This document shows positions 4,300 to 5,046 of a DNA stretch of 5,046 nt, one piece after another; within the stretch, counting starts at the first letter, position 1, and every line of letters starts with the position of its first letter. The position numbers and the translations under genes are program-made. Source of the DNA: Kiloniellales bacterium (GTDB lineage Bacteria; Pseudomonadota; Alphaproteobacteria; Kiloniellales; JAKSDN01); the NCBI GenBank assembly GCA_022360075.1, contig JAKSDN010000180.1, positions 1-5,046 of the forward strand. The letters are read 5' to 3'. The notes under the pieces were generated by a model, which ran no database searches, was not told where the DNA came from, and saw nothing but the letters and a program-made list of their open reading frames with translations.

Positions 4300-5046
4300 C
4301 TAGCCCGAGCAGGGCGCGGCATCCTCGATGATGAACTGGACCGCATCGGCACCGGCCCAGCTATCCTTGCGCAGCTTGCCCGCGACGTGGAGCGGCAGGC
4401 CGCCCGCGCCCAACAGGCCGCGGCCAAGCGCGCTGTCGAGGGCGCGAAAGGCAATACCCTTGATCCGCGCCCCGTCCGTGCCGCTCAGCATGCAGCGGAC
4501 ATGACCGTCGCCGACCACCTGGGGGCGGACGACGCGCGCCGCGGGGAACGCGAAGCGCGGCTCGGCATTGCCGACACCGTAGGGCCCGGCCCGCTCGAGC
4601 AGCGACACCAGCTCGGCCGAGACCGCACCCGGCAGGAGCGCGCCATCGAAGCCGAGCGCAGGGCGATAGCCGACGTCTGCGATGCGCTTGGCCAAGCGCT
4701 CGTCGAGAAAGCGGTGCAGCGCGGGCAAGGCTTCCTCGCTGACCGTCAGCCCGGCCGCCATGGGATGGCCGCCGCCATTGACCAGAAGCCCGGCCTGGCG
4801 CGCCGCGATCACCTCGGCACCGAGATCGACGCCCGGAACGGAACGGGCCGAGCCCTTGCCTTGACCCGTCTCGAGCGCCACGACCAGGGCCGGCAGGTTC
4901 GTGCGCTCCTTGATCCGGCTGGCGACGATGCCGATGACGCCGGGATGCCAGCCCTCGCCAGCGGCGAAGGCGAGGCCGCCCAGCCCCTCCGCCGGCAGCT
5001 CCAAGCGCTCCAAGGCTTGGTCGAGCACCGTTTGCTCGATTTCGCG
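4300..5046 (-). CDS. recJ: Single-stranded-DNA-specific exonuclease RecJ, C-terminal part
   Basis: The frame enters from the right edge (first residues REIEQTVLDQ) and ends at the TAG at 4302-4300, giving 248 codons, roughly the last 40% of a normal RecJ of about 570-600 residues. RecJ is a 5'-to-3' single-strand DNA exonuclease with a DHH phosphoesterase core that uses Mn2+, acting in recombination and mismatch repair. The visible part holds the DHHA1 region: the GWHPGVIGIVASR motif (residues 32-44 of the fragment), GKGSARS (63-69), and GGGHPMAAG (91-99) with the conserved His. This is followed by the C-terminal OB-like DNA-binding domain (about 128-244), which includes ERAGPYGVGNAEPRF (151-165). 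The DHH catalytic motifs lie outside the window. A GTG at 5028 is internal, not a start. Nothing indicates truncation at the 3' end. Confidence 0.95.
   Translation of the reverse strand, partial: REIEQTVLDQALERLELPAEGLGGLAFAAGEGWHPGVIGIVASRIKERTNLPALVVALETGQGKGSARSVPGVDLGAEVIAARQAGLLVNGGGHPMAAGLTVSEEALPALHRFLDERLAKRIADVGYRPALGFDGALLPGAVSAELVSLLERAGPYGVGNAEPRFAFPAARVVRPQVVGDGHVRCMLSGTDGARIKGIAFRALDSALGRGLLGAGGLPLHVAGKLRKDSWAGADAVQFIIEDAAPCSG

Noticed and set aside
1..5046. Search for CRISPR arrays, transposases, toxin-antitoxin pairs, defence genes or riboswitches
   Set aside because: No regularly spaced repeats, transposase motifs or riboswitch-like conserved leaders were seen; all coding space is accounted for by ordinary chromosomal genes.

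Overview
The window is GC-rich chromosomal DNA. It looks like an alphaproteobacterium of the Rhodospirillales/Hyphomicrobiales kind. The evidence is the high GC content, two dispersed intergenic palindromes typical of that class (one is the repeat that gives the familiar spurious translation 'MDPRVKPEGD'), and a long-form DeoC paired with a SorC-type regulator. Every supported gene lies on the minus strand, so transcription runs from right to left.

Layout in transcription order: (1) 5046-4300 is the last 248 codons of recJ, the single-strand DNA exonuclease, entering from the right edge. (2) 4238-3483 encodes a secreted von Willebrand factor A protein of the DUF1194 type, with a signal peptide and a complete MIDAS metal site. 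(3) 3406-3331 is tRNA-Glu(TTC) with an encoded CCA end. (4) 3177-2506 encodes a DUF3313-type lipoprotein of unknown function. (5) 2505-2199 is a 307-base gap. It holds a weak hairpin after the lipoprotein gene, a 104-bp dispersed palindromic repeat with an internal duplication, and a compact promoter/operator region for the next operon. (6) 2198-1176 encodes a SorC/DeoR-family sugar-responsive regulator. (7) 1179-124 encodes deoxyribose-phosphate aldolase (deoC), overlapping the regulator gene by 4 bases (ATGA). (8) 123-1 holds a second short dispersed palindrome and no convincing gene.

The clearest functional unit is the regulator-deoC operon. By analogy with the Bacillus deoR-dra arrangement, the regulator probably senses a deoxyribose phosphate and controls its own promoter and DeoC, which splits deoxyribose 5-phosphate into glyceraldehyde 3-phosphate and acetaldehyde. 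The promoter has a good -35 (TTGACT) and a -10 (TAGGAT) with 16-bp spacing. One perfect palindrome covers the -10 and the other lies just upstream of the -35, as expected for an autoregulated operon. The other genes (recJ, VWA protein, tRNA, lipoprotein) look like independent housekeeping or envelope genes. I found no convincing new system. The operator pair and the internally duplicated repeat are the most useful leads.
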